A DNA stretch of 64,000 nucleotides, from contig NZ_CP144460.1 of NCBI RefSeq assembly GCF_040182365.1, positions 3,472,001 through 3,536,000 of the forward strand, read 5' to 3'. Below the pieces are notes generated by a model. It made no database searches and was not told where the DNA came from. It saw only the letters and a list, made by a program, of their open reading frames with translations. Source of the stretch: Xanthomonas sp. 10-10 (GTDB lineage: Bacteria > Pseudomonadota > Gammaproteobacteria > Xanthomonadales > Xanthomonadaceae). Below are positions 31,810 to 40,623 of the stretch, piece by piece. Numbering within the stretch: the first letter of the stretch is position 1; every line of letters starts with the position of its first letter. Position numbers and translations under genes: made by a program.

Positions 31810-32811
31810 ATGGCCGTCTCGCACCTGCCCACCGCCACCGTCAGCGACGCCAGCCTGGTCGCCAGCGGCCAGCGCGTGCTGGAGATCGAGCGTGAAGCCT
31901 TGGCGAGTGTGGGCGCGCGCATCGGCAGCGCGTTTGCCGCGGCCTGCCGGCTGGTGCTGGCCTCCCGTGGGCGGGTGGTGGCCACCGGAATGGGCAAATC
32001 CGGCCACATCGCGCGCAAGATCGCCGCCACCCTGGCCTCCACCGGCACGCCGGCGTTCTTCGTGCACCCCGGCGAGGCCGGCCATGGCGACCTGGGCATG
32101 ATCACCGAGGCCGACATCGTGCTGGCGCTGTCGTATTCGGGCGAATCGGATGAAGTGCGCATGCTGCTGCCGGTGCTCAAGCGCCAGGGCAACCCGATCA
32201 TCGCCATGACCGGGCGCCCGAGCTCGTCGCTGGCCCAGGCCGCCGACGTGCATCTGGATGTGAGCGTCACCGCCGAGGCCTGCCCGTTGCATCTGGCGCC
32301 GACCTCCAGCACCACCGCCTCGCTGGCGATGGGCGACGCCCTGGCGGTGGCGCTGCTGGACGCGCGCGGCTTCACCGCCGACGACTTCGCCCGCTCGCAC
32401 CCGGCCGGCAGCCTGGGCCGCCGCCTGCTGCTGCACATCACCGACGTCATGCACGGCGGCGATGACCTGCCCAGCGTGCGCGCCGACGCCAGCCTGAGCC
32501 AGGCGCTGATGGAAATGAGCCGCAAGCGGCTGGGCATGACCGCGGTGGTCGACGACGACGGCCGCCTGATCGGCCTGTTCACCGATGGCGACCTGCGCCG
32601 TGCACTGGACAGCGATATCGACGTGCGCAGCGCCGGCATCGCCGAGGTGATGACGCGCAACCCGCGCACCATCGGCGCCGACCAGCTGGCCGCCGAGGCC
32701 GCGCGGCTGATGGAGGACTACAAGATCAATGGCCTGATCGTGGTGGACGCGCAGCAGCGCGCGGTCGGCGCCCTGAACATTCACGACCTGTTGCGCGCTA
32801 AGGTGGTTTAA
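31810..32811 (+). CDS. kdsD: Arabinose-5-phosphate isomerase KdsD
   Basis: KdsD converts ribulose 5-phosphate to arabinose 5-phosphate, the first step of KDO synthesis. The 333-aa protein has a SIS domain (about 35-180) with GKSGHIARKIAATLASTG and SYSGESDEVRMLLPVL, followed by two CBS domains (about 210-330; VDDDGRLIGLFTDGDLRRAL). It heads the plus-strand LPS block and starts 38 bp from the divergent ibaG gene. kdsC follows within 47 bp. Confidence 0.95.
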   Translation: MAVSHLPTATVSDASLVASGQRVLEIEREALASVGARIGSAFAAACRLVLASRGRVVATGMGKSGHIARKIAATLASTGTPAFFVHPGEAGHGDLGMITEADIVLALSYSGESDEVRMLLPVLKRQGNPIIAMTGRPSSSLAQAADVHLDVSVTAEACPLHLAPTSSTTASLAMGDALAVALLDARGFTADDFARSHPAGSLGRRLLLHITDVMHGGDDLPSVRADASLSQALMEMSRKRLGMTAVVDDDGRLIGLFTDGDLRRALDSDIDVRSAGIAEVMTRNPRTIGADQLAAEAARLMEDYKINGLIVVDAQQRAVGALNIHDLLRAKVV

Positions 32812-32858
32812 CAGGTTCAGTTTTCACTGCGGAACCCCGTTCTCACCGATTCGTGCCG

Positions 32859-33407
32859 ATGCCCTACTCTCCCCTGCTGCACCTCCCCGCCGAGCTGATC
32901 GAACGCGCCGCGCGTATCCGCCTGGCCTGCTTCGACGTCGACGGCACCCTGACCGACGGCCGCCTGTACTACGACCATGCCGGCAATGAGAGCAAGGCGT
33001 TCAACGTGCTCGACGGCCAGGGCCTCAAGCAGCTCGAACACGCCGGCATCCATGTCGCGCTGATCACCGCGCGCGCCAGCCTGTCGGCGGAAAAGCGCGG
33101 CCAGGATCTGGGCCTGCACGTGCAGATCGGGGTCAAGAACAAGCGCCTGGCCGTGCTGGCCTTGTGCCAGGAGCACGGCCTGTCGCTGGACCAGGTGCTG
33201 TTCATGGGCGACGACCTGCCCGATCTGCCGGCGCTGCTGGCGGTCGGCCTGCCGGTCGCGCCGGCCAACGCGCATCCCTGGATCGCCGAGCGCGTGCAGT
33301 GGCACACCCAGGCCCGTGGCGGCGAAGGCGCTGCGCGCGAGGTCTGCGATGTGGTGCTGGCCGCGCAGGGCCAGGTCGAGGGCATCATCGAAAGGTTCTC
33401 CGCATGA
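32859..33407 (+). CDS. kdsC: KDO-8-phosphate phosphatase KdsC
   Basis: KdsC is a HAD-type phosphatase that dephosphorylates KDO-8-P. The 182-aa protein has the motif-1 FDVDGTLTDGRLYYD, motif 2 ITARASLSA, the lysine block and motif 3 GDDLPDLPALLAVGLPVA. Start ATG 32859 is used; a GTG at 32853 would add two residues. Its last bases overlap lptC by 4 bp. Part of the kdsDC-lptCAB LPS operon. Confidence 0.95.
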   Translation: MPYSPLLHLPAELIERAARIRLACFDVDGTLTDGRLYYDHAGNESKAFNVLDGQGLKQLEHAGIHVALITARASLSAEKRGQDLGLHVQIGVKNKRLAVLALCQEHGLSLDQVLFMGDDLPDLPALLAVGLPVAPANAHPWIAERVQWHTQARGGEGAAREVCDVVLAAQGQVEGIIERFSA

Positions 33408-33979
33408 GCTGGAACTGGCGCACCACCCTGGGCGTGGTGCTGTTTGCCGCCGCCGTCGTCTCCGGCTGGTCGGCGTGGCAGCAGCGCGCACGCCCGGTCG
33501 CGGCCGTGGTGGATGAGTCGAAGGCCGACTACGTGCTGCGCGACTTCGAACTGATCGCACTGGACAAGCAGACCGGCAAGGAATCGATGACGCTGCGCGC
33601 GCCGGAGATGCACCGCAACCGCGCCGACCAGACCTCCGACATCACCACGCCGGTGTTCCTGCTGCCCGACAACGCCAACCAGCCCTGGACGTTGCGCGCC
33701 AAGACCGGCTGGGTCAGCCCCAAGGGCGACGAACTGCGCCTGCGCGGCGATGTCGAAGGCGACAGCCCCACCGGCGGCGCGACCCCACCGACCACGTTCC
33801 GTACCCAGAGCCTGGACGTGTTTCCGCAGCAGAACCTCGCCAAGACCGCTGCTCCGGTAACCATGAGCCGGCCGGGTATCATGCAAAGCGGGGTCGGCTT
33901 CGAAGCCGATCTCAAATCGCGCCAGTACAAGCTCCTCTCTCAGGTCAAGACCCGCTATGAACCGAATGCTGCCCGCTAA
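33404..33979 (+). CDS. lptC: LPS export protein LptC
   Basis: LptC is the single-pass inner-membrane component that passes LPS from LptBFG to LptA. The 191-aa protein has an N-terminal membrane segment (about residues 7-24) and a periplasmic beta-jellyroll. Family blocks include DYVLRDFELIALDKQTGKES and LRAPEMHRNR, then LRAKTGWVSPKGDELRLRGD. It overlaps kdsC by 4 bp and lptA by 23 bp. Function is inferred from neighbourhood and fold; sequence conservation of LptC is low in general. Confidence 0.88.
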   Translation: MSWNWRTTLGVVLFAAAVVSGWSAWQQRARPVAAVVDESKADYVLRDFELIALDKQTGKESMTLRAPEMHRNRADQTSDITTPVFLLPDNANQPWTLRAKTGWVSPKGDELRLRGDVEGDSPTGGATPPTTFRTQSLDVFPQQNLAKTAAPVTMSRPGIMQSGVGFEADLKSRQYKLLSQVKTRYEPNAAR

Positions 33980-34529
33980 ACTGGCGTTTGCCGCGCTGCT
34001 GTTGCCTGTCATGGCGATGGCCAAGACCAGCGACCGCAATCAGCCGATGGCGATCGACTCCAATGCCAACGACTGCAACATGCTCGACGACAGCGGCAAG
34101 TGCCGCTTCAGCGGCAATGTGGTCATCACCCAGGGCACGCTGGAAATCCACGCCGATACCGCCGACATCTTCCAGAAGAACGGCCAGACCGACCGCGTGG
34201 TGCTCACCGGCAAGCAGGCCACGCTCAAGCAGCAGATGGACGACGGCGCGATGATGAACGGCCAGGCCGACAACATCGAATACAAGGTGGCCGACGAGAT
34301 CATCATCCTGACCGGCAACTACAAGGTCGACTCGCCCAAGGGCACCAACGCCGGCCAGCGCATGGTCTACAACACCAAGACCGGCAACATGCAGAGCGGC
34401 GGCGACGGCAGCCGCGTGCGCACCATCATCCAGCCCAAGAACGCCGCCCCTGCCGCGGCAACGCCTGCGCCGGCACCGGCCGCCAAGCCTGCAGCCAAGC
34501 CGGCCACCAAGCCGCAGGGGAACAAGTAA
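33957..34529 (+). CDS. lptA: LPS transport periplasmic protein LptA
   Basis: LptA builds the periplasmic bridge carrying LPS to the outer-membrane LptD. The 190-aa protein has a signal peptide (about 1-22, ending AMAK) followed by the OstA/LptA jellyroll, with [19 protein letters not shown] and [13 protein letters not shown] strands. A C-terminal Pro/Ala/Lys-rich tail (about 163-190) is a low-complexity extension. ATG 33957 overlaps lptC by 23 bp; ATG 33966 is possible. The stop shares one base with the lptB start. Confidence 0.92.
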   Translation: MNRMLPAKLAFAALLLPVMAMAKTSDRNQPMAIDSNANDCNMLDDSGKCRFSGNVVITQGTLEIHADTADIFQKNGQTDRVVLTGKQATLKQQMDDGAMMNGQADNIEYKVADEIIILTGNYKVDSPKGTNAGQRMVYNTKTGNMQSGGDGSRVRTIIQPKNAAPAAATPAPAPAAKPAAKPATKPQGNK

Positions 34530-35248
34530 TGCTGGTCGCCACCGGTCTGCGCAAGAAATACAAGCAACGCGAAGTAGTCAAGGAATTCGGCCTCACGCTC
34601 GAGGCCGGCGAAGTGGTCGGCCTGCTCGGCCCCAACGGCGCCGGCAAGACGACCTGCTTCTACATGATCGTCGGTCTGGTCGAAGCCGATGCCGGGCGTA
34701 TCGAACTGGACGGCCGCGACCTCACCGCCGAGCCGATGTACGCCCGCGCCAAGCTCGGCGTGGGATATCTGCCGCAGGAGCCGTCGATCTTCCGCAAGCT
34801 CAGCGTGGCCGACAACATCCGTCTGGTGCTGGAACTGCGCGAGGAACTGGACAACGCTGGCCGCGAGAAGGAACTGGTGTCGCTGCTCGAAGAACTGCAG
34901 ATCACCCATGTGGCCGACCAGCTCGGCGCCAGCCTCTCCGGTGGCGAGCGGCGCCGCTGCGAGATCGCGCGCGCGCTGGCGGCCAAGCCGCGCATGATGC
35001 TGCTCGACGAACCCTTCGCTGGCGTCGATCCGATTTCGGTCGGCGAGATCCAGCGCATCATCATTCACCTCAAGGAACGCGGCATCGGCGTGCTCATCAC
35101 CGATCACAACGTGCGCGAGACCTTGGGAATCTGCGACCGCGCGTATATCCTCGCCGAGGGGGGCGTGCTGGCGCAGGGGGCACCGGACGCGCTGCTAGCC
35201 AATCCCGACGTCCGTCGCGTGTATCTGGGGGAAACTTTCCGCCTTTGA
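34529..35248 (+). CDS. lptB: LPS export ATPase LptB
   Basis: LptB is the ATPase of the LptB2FG LPS transporter. The 239-aa protein shows Walker [19 protein letters not shown], signature [17 protein letters not shown], Walker [14 protein letters not shown] and the H-loop [11 protein letters not shown]. It starts at 34529 with TAATG overlap with lptA. rpoN follows by 40 bp. lptF and lptG are not in this window. Confidence 0.96.
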   Translation: MLVATGLRKKYKQREVVKEFGLTLEAGEVVGLLGPNGAGKTTCFYMIVGLVEADAGRIELDGRDLTAEPMYARAKLGVGYLPQEPSIFRKLSVADNIRLVLELREELDNAGREKELVSLLEELQITHVADQLGASLSGGERRRCEIARALAAKPRMMLLDEPFAGVDPISVGEIQRIIIHLKERGIGVLITDHNVRETLGICDRAYILAEGGVLAQGAPDALLANPDVRRVYLGETFRL

Positions 35249-35288
35249 GCGCGTCGCCGCGCCATCGATTCTTCCAGTCAGTGCCCGC

Positions 35289-36728
35289 ATGAAAGCCCGG
35301 CTTCAGACATCGCTAGGACAGCAGCTGGTCATGACGCCGCAATTGCGTCAGGCGATCAAGCTATTGCAGATGTCCACGACCGAGCTGGAACTGGAAATCG
35401 CCGAAGCGGTGGAGACCAACCCGCTGCTGGAATGGGCCGACGAGGCCGCGCATGCGGCCGGCGACACAGCGGTGGAATCCTCGCCGTCCTCGTCCAGCGA
35501 GGAACCCCAGCGCGAGGAACCGGCCCCGGCCGAGCGCGACGACGACTGGTCGCAGGACGAGTTGCAGTGGACCGGCTCGGGCAGCGGCGGCAGCTTCGAC
35601 GACGACGAGTCCGGCGATGCCGCCGAGCGCGTGGCCGAATCGGAAACACTGGCCGATCACCTGCTGTGGCAGCTGCACCTGTCGCCGCTGTCGCCACGCG
35701 ACCGCCAGATCGGCGCGCTGTTGATCGATGCGCTGGACGAAGACGGCTACCTGCGCGAACCGCTGTCGGCCATCCTCGAAACGCTGGCGCTCGGCGCGGC
35801 GGTTGACGAGGCCGAAGTACTCACCGTGCTGCACCAGATCCAGCGCTTCGACCCGGTCGGCGTGGGTGCGCGCACCCTGGGCGAGTGCCTGGCCTTGCAG
35901 CTGGCCGTGCTCGACCCTGCCACGCCAGGACGCGAGCTGGCGCTGCAGATCGTCGCCGGCCCGCTGGAGCGCCTGCCGCGCAGCGGCGTGGCCGGCCTGG
36001 CGCACGAACTCAAGCGCTCCGCCGCCGATGTCGAACAGGCCGTGCAACTGGTGCGCTCGCTGGACCCGCGCCCGGGCAAGCAGATCGGCGACCTGTCGCA
36101 GGACACCTATGTGGTGCCCGACTGCGTGATCTGGCGCCAGCGTGGCGTATGGCGGGCCTCGCTGGCCGGTCGTGCCCAGCCCAAGGTCACCATCCACCGC
36201 GGCTACGAGAACCTGATCCGCAGCTGCGGCGAATCCGACGCCGGCTACCTGCGCGGCCAGCTGCAGGAGGCGCGCTGGCTGCTCAAGAGCCTGGAGGCGC
36301 GCGGCGAGACCCTGCTGCGGGTGGTGCGCTGCCTGTTGCAGCACCAGGCCGGGTTTCTGGAATTCGGTGCGCAGGCCTTGCGCCCGCTGACCCTGCGCGA
36401 GATCGCCGGCGAGCTCGGCCTGCACGAATCCACCATCTCCCGCGCGATCGCCCGCAAATACGTACGCACCCCGCGCGGCACCATCGCGCTGCGCTCGTTT
36501 TTCGCCTCCGGCATCGACACCGATAGCGGCGGCGAGGCCTCCAGCACCGCCATCCAGGCCATGATCCGGCGCCTGATCGATGCAGAAAACCCCCGTAAAC
36601 CCTTGTCGGACGCCAAGTTGGCGGATCTGCTGAAAACTTCCGGCGTACCAGTGGCGCGGCGCACCGTTGCGAAGTATCGTGAGGCCATGAACATTTCCGC
36701 CTCCCACGAACGCGTACGCATCGCCTGA
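35289..36728 (+). CDS. rpoN: RNA polymerase sigma-54 factor RpoN
   Basis: This 479-aa sigma-54 directs RNA polymerase to GG-N10-GC promoters activated by enhancer-binding proteins. Region I (about 1-50, LGQQLVMTPQLRQAIKLLQM) is followed by an acidic linker (about 55-115), the core-binding region, a helix-turn-helix and the RpoN box ARRTVAKYRE near the C-terminus. It lies between lptB and hpf, the usual order in Proteobacteria, upstream of the nitrogen-type PTS genes. Xanthomonads commonly carry two rpoN genes; which copy this is cannot be told here. Confidence 0.95.
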   Translation: MKARLQTSLGQQLVMTPQLRQAIKLLQMSTTELELEIAEAVETNPLLEWADEAAHAAGDTAVESSPSSSSEEPQREEPAPAERDDDWSQDELQWTGSGSGGSFDDDESGDAAERVAESETLADHLLWQLHLSPLSPRDRQIGALLIDALDEDGYLREPLSAILETLALGAAVDEAEVLTVLHQIQRFDPVGVGARTLGECLALQLAVLDPATPGRELALQIVAGPLERLPRSGVAGLAHELKRSAADVEQAVQLVRSLDPRPGKQIGDLSQDTYVVPDCVIWRQRGVWRASLAGRAQPKVTIHRGYENLIRSCGESDAGYLRGQLQEARWLLKSLEARGETLLRVVRCLLQHQAGFLEFGAQALRPLTLREIAGELGLHESTISRAIARKYVRTPRGTIALRSFFASGIDTDSGGEASSTAIQAMIRRLIDAENPRKPLSDAKLADLLKTSGVPVARRTVAKYREAMNISASHERVRIA

Positions 36729-36815
36729 CGTTGCAACCACCGCAACGCCGGCCTGTGCCGGGTTTGTCGGATCACCGGAACGGTTCATTGGCCCACCGAC
36801 CAATGGAGGTATCCG

Positions 36816-37133
36816 ATGCGCATCGAGACGTATGGCCACCAGCTTGAAGTGACCCCCGCCCTGCGGGAGTACGTGGCAAGCAAGCTGCAGCGACTGCAGC
36901 GCCATTTCGACCAGCACTGTGAAGTCCGAACCCAGCTGGCCGTCCGCAAGCCAGACCATCACGTGGTCGCCACCGTCAACCTTCCCGGTCGCACCCTGCA
37001 CGCAGACGCCAGCGGCTCCACCATGTATGCGGCCATCGACCTGCTGGTCGACAAGCTCGACCGCCTGGTGCTCAAGCACAAGGAAAAGAAATGTAACCAC
37101 CATGCACGCGAGGTGCGCGACAATCTCGCATGA
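36816..37133 (+). CDS. hpf: Ribosome hibernation promoting factor, short form
   Basis: The 105-aa protein is a short-form HPF/YfiA-type factor that dimerises or inactivates 70S ribosomes in stationary phase. The conserved beta-alpha-beta-beta-beta-alpha pattern is visible as RIETYGHQLEVTPALREYVASKL, then KPDHHVVATVNLPGRTLHADA and the ASGSTMYAAIDLLVDKLDR helix (given in pieces). A GGAGG site precedes the ATG at 36816. It lies between rpoN and ptsN, the classic order. Confidence 0.93.
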   Translation: MRIETYGHQLEVTPALREYVASKLQRLQRHFDQHCEVRTQLAVRKPDHHVVATVNLPGRTLHADASGSTMYAAIDLLVDKLDRLVLKHKEKKCNHHAREVRDNLA

Positions 37134-37154
37134 CGCTTCCCGCTTGATGCCCTC

Positions 37155-37613
37155 ATGCCCTTAACCGATCTGATGGCGGCCGTGCGCACTGTGGTGTCGC
37201 CGGCCGCCGATCGCGACACCGTCCTGCATACCGCCGCCGCCCTGCTGTCCTGCCGTCAGGCCGGCGCCGACGAGCTCTACGCCAACCTGTGCGAACGCGA
37301 GGCCCTGGGCAGCACCGCCATCGGCCACGGCATCGCCATTCCGCATGGCCGCTGCCCCAATCTCACCGAGCCACGTGGCGCCTTGCTGCGACTGGATGCG
37401 CCGGTGGCCTTCGGTGGCGATGAGCCGGTGGACCTGATCTTCGCGATGGCGGTGCCTGCGCACTACACCCACCAGCATCTGATGCTGCTGTCGGAGCTGG
37501 CCGAACGGTTTTCCGATGCGCAGTTTCGTCAGCAGTTGCGCGCCGCCCCCGATGCGGACGCCCTGATGGCGCTGCTCACCGACGCCCCGCCACCACAGGC
37601 CAGCGCCGCATGA
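37155..37613 (+). CDS. ptsN: PTS-Ntr enzyme IIA PtsN
   Basis: PtsN is the regulatory EIIA of the nitrogen-type phosphotransferase system and has no sugar transporter. The 152-aa protein has a fructose-EIIA-like fold with the phosphorylation site in [13 protein letters not shown] near residue 62. It starts 21 bp after hpf and overlaps hprK by 4 bp. Together with EI, HPr and HprK it would sense phosphoenolpyruvate status. Confidence 0.93.
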   Translation: MPLTDLMAAVRTVVSPAADRDTVLHTAAALLSCRQAGADELYANLCEREALGSTAIGHGIAIPHGRCPNLTEPRGALLRLDAPVAFGGDEPVDLIFAMAVPAHYTHQHLMLLSELAERFSDAQFRQQLRAAPDADALMALLTDAPPPQASAA

Positions 37614-38560
37614 ATACCAGCATCACCGCACGCGAACTGTTCGACCAGCAGCGCGACAAGCTGGCGCTGCGCTGGGTCGCCGGGCAGAAGGGCGAGCACC
37701 GCGAGATCGAGGCCGGAAGCAACAACGCACGCCGCCCGTCGCTGGCCGGCTATCTCAATGTGATCTATCCCAACAAGGTACAGATCCTGGGTACCGAAGA
37801 GCTGGCCTGGCTGGATTCGCTGGACGCGCGCCAGCGCTGGGAAACCATCGAGAAGATCATCCAGGTGCAGCCGCTGGCGCTGGCGATCAGCAAGAACCAG
37901 TCCTGCCCGGAAGACCTGCGCGCGGCCGCCGACGAATCCAATACCCCGCTGTGGATCTCGCCCAAGCGCGGCCACGAGTTGCTCAACCATCTCTCCTACC
38001 ACCTGGCGCGCACGCTGGCGCCGCGGGTCACGCTGCATGGCGTGTTCATGGAGATCTATTCGATCGGCGTGCTGATCACCGGCGAGGCCGGTTCGGGCAA
38101 GAGCGAGCTGGCGCTGGAACTGCTCAGCCGCGGTCACCGGCTGGTGGCCGACGACGCGCCTGAGTTCACCCAGATCGCCCCCGACGTGCTCGACGGCACC
38201 TGCCCGGAACTGCTGCAGGACCTGCTGGAAGTGCGCGGCCTGGGCGTATTGAACGTGCGCGACATGTTCGGCGACACCGCGGTGAAGAAGAACAAGTACC
38301 TGCGCCTGATCGTCCACCTGACCCGCCCGATGACCGAGCCCACCCCGTCCGGCTACGAACGCCTGACCGGCGATTCCGGCAGCCGGCACGTGCTGGATCT
38401 GGACGTGCCGCTGATCACCCTGCCGGTGATGCCCGGCCGCAACCTCGCGGTGCTGACCGAGGCAGCCACCCGGCTGCATATCCTGCGCACCAAGGGCATC
38501 GACCCGGCGGCGATGTTCATCGCCCGCCACAGCAACCTGCTGGAGCGACGCACGCCATGA
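37610..38560 (+). CDS. hprK: HPr kinase/phosphorylase HprK
   Basis: HprK phosphorylates HPr at Ser46 with ATP or PPi and reverses it. The 316-aa protein has an N-terminal domain and a kinase domain with [24 protein letters not shown] (given in pieces: the P-loop is GEAGSGKS near residue 158) and DDAPEFTQI. The C-terminal signature is [16 protein letters not shown]. It overlaps ptsN and rapZ by 4 bp each. Ser46 is present in the HPr encoded 2 kb downstream (40296). Confidence 0.94.
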   Translation: MNTSITARELFDQQRDKLALRWVAGQKGEHREIEAGSNNARRPSLAGYLNVIYPNKVQILGTEELAWLDSLDARQRWETIEKIIQVQPLALAISKNQSCPEDLRAAADESNTPLWISPKRGHELLNHLSYHLARTLAPRVTLHGVFMEIYSIGVLITGEAGSGKSELALELLSRGHRLVADDAPEFTQIAPDVLDGTCPELLQDLLEVRGLGVLNVRDMFGDTAVKKNKYLRLIVHLTRPMTEPTPSGYERLTGDSGSRHVLDLDVPLITLPVMPGRNLAVLTEAATRLHILRTKGIDPAAMFIARHSNLLERRTP

Positions 38561-39429
38561 GTACCGCGCCCTCCACGCTGATGATCGTGAGCGGGCTGTC
38601 CGGCTCGGGCAAATCGGTTGCGCTGAAGACCTTCGAGGACCTGGATTACTACTGTTCGGACAATCTGCCGGTGGAGCTGCTGCCGGACTTCGTCAAGAGC
38701 CGCCTGCGTGGCAACCCGATCGGCGACCAACGCCTGGCGGTAGGCATCGACGTGCGCAGCCGCAGCGACCTGACCCAGCTGGCGCAATGGCGCCTGGCGG
38801 CGCAGGAATACGGCATCGAAGCGCGGCTGCTGTTTTTCGAAGCCAGCGATGAAGCGCTGATCAAACGCTATGCCGATACCCGCCGCCGTCATCCGCTGAG
38901 TCATCTGGGCCTGGCCTTGCCTGAGGCGATCACCCGCGAGCGCCAGTTGACCGAGCCGCTGCGCGCGCAGGCCGATGCCATCATCGACACCAGCACACTC
39001 AACGTGCACCAGTTGCGTCGCCGGGTGGTCACCGAATTCGCGCTCGGCTCCAACGACCGGCTGTCGCTGCTGTTCGAATCCTTCGCCTACAAGCGCGGCG
39101 TCCCGGCGGAGGCCGATTTCGTGTTCGATGCGCGCGTGCTGCCCAACCCGCACTGGGACCCGGAGCTACGCCCGCTGACCGGCCGCGATGCCGGTGTGCG
39201 CGACTATCTGGACAACCAGGCGGACGTGCAGCGCTACAGTGCGCAGATCGTGGATCTGCTCGACACCTGGCTGCCGCGGCTCCGCAACGACACCCGCAGC
39301 TACGTGACCATCGCCTTCGGCTGCACCGGCGGCAAGCATCGCTCGGTCTACATGGCCGAACGCATGGCGAGACATGCGCGCGAACAGGGCTGGCCGGAAG
39401 TGGCGACGTTTCATCGCGAGCAGGATTGA
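38557..39429 (+). CDS. rapZ: RNase adapter RapZ
   Basis: RapZ is a nucleotide-binding adapter that in E. coli recruits RNase E to the small RNA GlmZ to adjust GlcN6P synthesis. The 290-aa protein has a Walker [21 protein letters not shown] and the conserved VDNLP-like [11 protein letters not shown], followed by the C-terminal [15 protein letters not shown]. It overlaps hprK by 4 bp in the usual neighbourhood. Whether a GlmY/GlmZ pathway exists in Xanthomonas is not known from this sequence. Confidence 0.93.
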   Translation: MSTAPSTLMIVSGLSGSGKSVALKTFEDLDYYCSDNLPVELLPDFVKSRLRGNPIGDQRLAVGIDVRSRSDLTQLAQWRLAAQEYGIEARLLFFEASDEALIKRYADTRRRHPLSHLGLALPEAITRERQLTEPLRAQADAIIDTSTLNVHQLRRRVVTEFALGSNDRLSLLFESFAYKRGVPAEADFVFDARVLPNPHWDPELRPLTGRDAGVRDYLDNQADVQRYSAQIVDLLDTWLPRLRNDTRSYVTIAFGCTGGKHRSVYMAERMARHAREQGWPEVATFHREQD

Positions 39430-39910
39430 GTTGGGGCTGGGATTTGGGATTCGGGATTGGGGATTCGTAACGGCGGGGTCCTGCGTGCTGCAACGTGTGG
39501 CTTGGCTGATGTGTACGGGTGCGTTTGCCGGGGTGCGCATTGCCTGGGCTTGGCCGGGGTTGATCGCGGGACTCGATGTATCTGGCGCGCTTTGTTGCGG
39601 CTTCCTTGGCTTGACGTGGCATCGCAGGCTGCACCGCTTCGACACGCGGATGCGCCTTTAAACGTCCGCAGACCTCCACTGCATCTGGACGTGTATGCGG
39701 CTGCGGGGTGCAAACTGCAGCGCTCGCTTGCGCTGCGTCCGGCAGCGACCTGATGCGCGTCACGGATCATGCGTCATATCCGCTACACCGCGCCTGCTGC
39801 GCGCCGCGCATACGCCCGATTGCCGCGGTCCTAAACGGCTATTCAGTTCGCAACGCATCGGTGCAGGCAAACGCTATCGCGCGGTCATGCCGACCTGTTA
39901 ACGTTTCGGC
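39430..39910. other. Spacer between rapZ and the EIIA-Man gene with a GGGATTC-like repeat
   Basis: This 481-bp gap interrupts the PTS operon. Right after the rapZ stop, 39432-39470 carries a GGGATTTGGGATTCGGGATTGGGG-type stretch (split here: GGGATTCGGGATTGGGG), related to but not identical with the GAATCGG repeats at 2047 and 5431. No coding sequence is convincing. A separate promoter for the downstream PTS genes is plausible here. Confidence 0.55.
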
Positions 39911-40303
39911 ATGGCCTGTGGCATTCTCCTCATTACTCATCCCGGCATCGGCGCAGCGTTGTTGAACGTGGCGACGGGGCTGTTGCGGCATTTGCCGTTG
40001 AAGACCGAAGCATTCGATGTGCCGTTCGATGCAGACCTGGACGCATTGTTGCCCCAGGCCTCGGCGGCGATGCGCCGGGTCGACAGCGGCGACGGCGTGC
40101 TGGTCATGACCGACCTGTATGGCGCAAGCCCCAGCAATCTCGCCAGCCGGTTGGCCAAGCTCGGCACGCCGGTCCGTCGGGTGTCCGCGCTGAGCCTGCC
40201 GATGCTGCTGCGGGTGATGAATTATCCCGAACAAGGTTTGCAGGAGCTGCCCGCCACCGCGGCGGCCGGTACCCGCAACGGAGCGATCATCGACGATGCT
40301 TGA
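39911..40303 (+). CDS. PTS mannose-type EIIA protein
   Basis: This 130-aa protein is a mannose-family EIIA domain with the phospho-histidine at position 10 in LLITHPGIGAALL and the conserved block VLVMTDLYGASPSNLASRLA. No EIIB or EIIC partner is encoded nearby, so it likely has a regulatory job rather than sugar import. It overlaps the ptsH gene by 8 bp. The ATG 39911 is the first in frame after the long gap. Confidence 0.88.
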   Translation: MACGILLITHPGIGAALLNVATGLLRHLPLKTEAFDVPFDADLDALLPQASAAMRRVDSGDGVLVMTDLYGASPSNLASRLAKLGTPVRRVSALSLPMLLRVMNYPEQGLQELPATAAAGTRNGAIIDDA

Positions 40304-40565
40304 ACGCGAACTCATTGTGTCCAACCGACTCGGACTGCATGCGCGGGCGACCGCCAAGCTGGTGCAGACGTTGTCGTCCTATCGCAGCAACGCCACGCTG
40401 GCGGCCAAGGGCCGCGAGGTGAATGCCAAGAGCATCATGGGCGTGATGTTGCTGGCCGCAGGTCAAGGCACCAGCGTGGTGGTACGGCTGGATGGCGAAG
40501 ACGAAGCGCAGGCCTTGCAGGCGTTGGTGGAGTTGTTCGAGCGTCGTTTCGACGAGGACAGCTGA
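40296..40565 (+). CDS. ptsH: Phosphocarrier protein HPr
   Basis: HPr carries phosphate between EI and the EIIA proteins. The 89-aa protein has the active His15 in NRLGLHARATAKL and the regulatory Ser46 in NAKSIMGVM, the target of HprK encoded at 37610. Both are present at the standard positions. Overlap with the EIIA gene is 8 bp. The system has no sugar-specific permease in this region and resembles the nitrogen-type PTS. Confidence 0.96.
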   Translation: MLERELIVSNRLGLHARATAKLVQTLSSYRSNATLAAKGREVNAKSIMGVMLLAAGQGTSVVVRLDGEDEAQALQALVELFERRFDEDS

Positions 40566-40623
40566 GCATGCGGGGCGTCGGTGCCAGCGCGACCGACACG
40601 GCGCCGCTGCGCCAGGCACGCGC

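Noticed and set aside
35361..37103. Long minus-strand reading frame opposite rpoN and hpf
   Set aside because: It overlaps two certain genes (sigma-54 and hpf) and has repetitive low-complexity composition.
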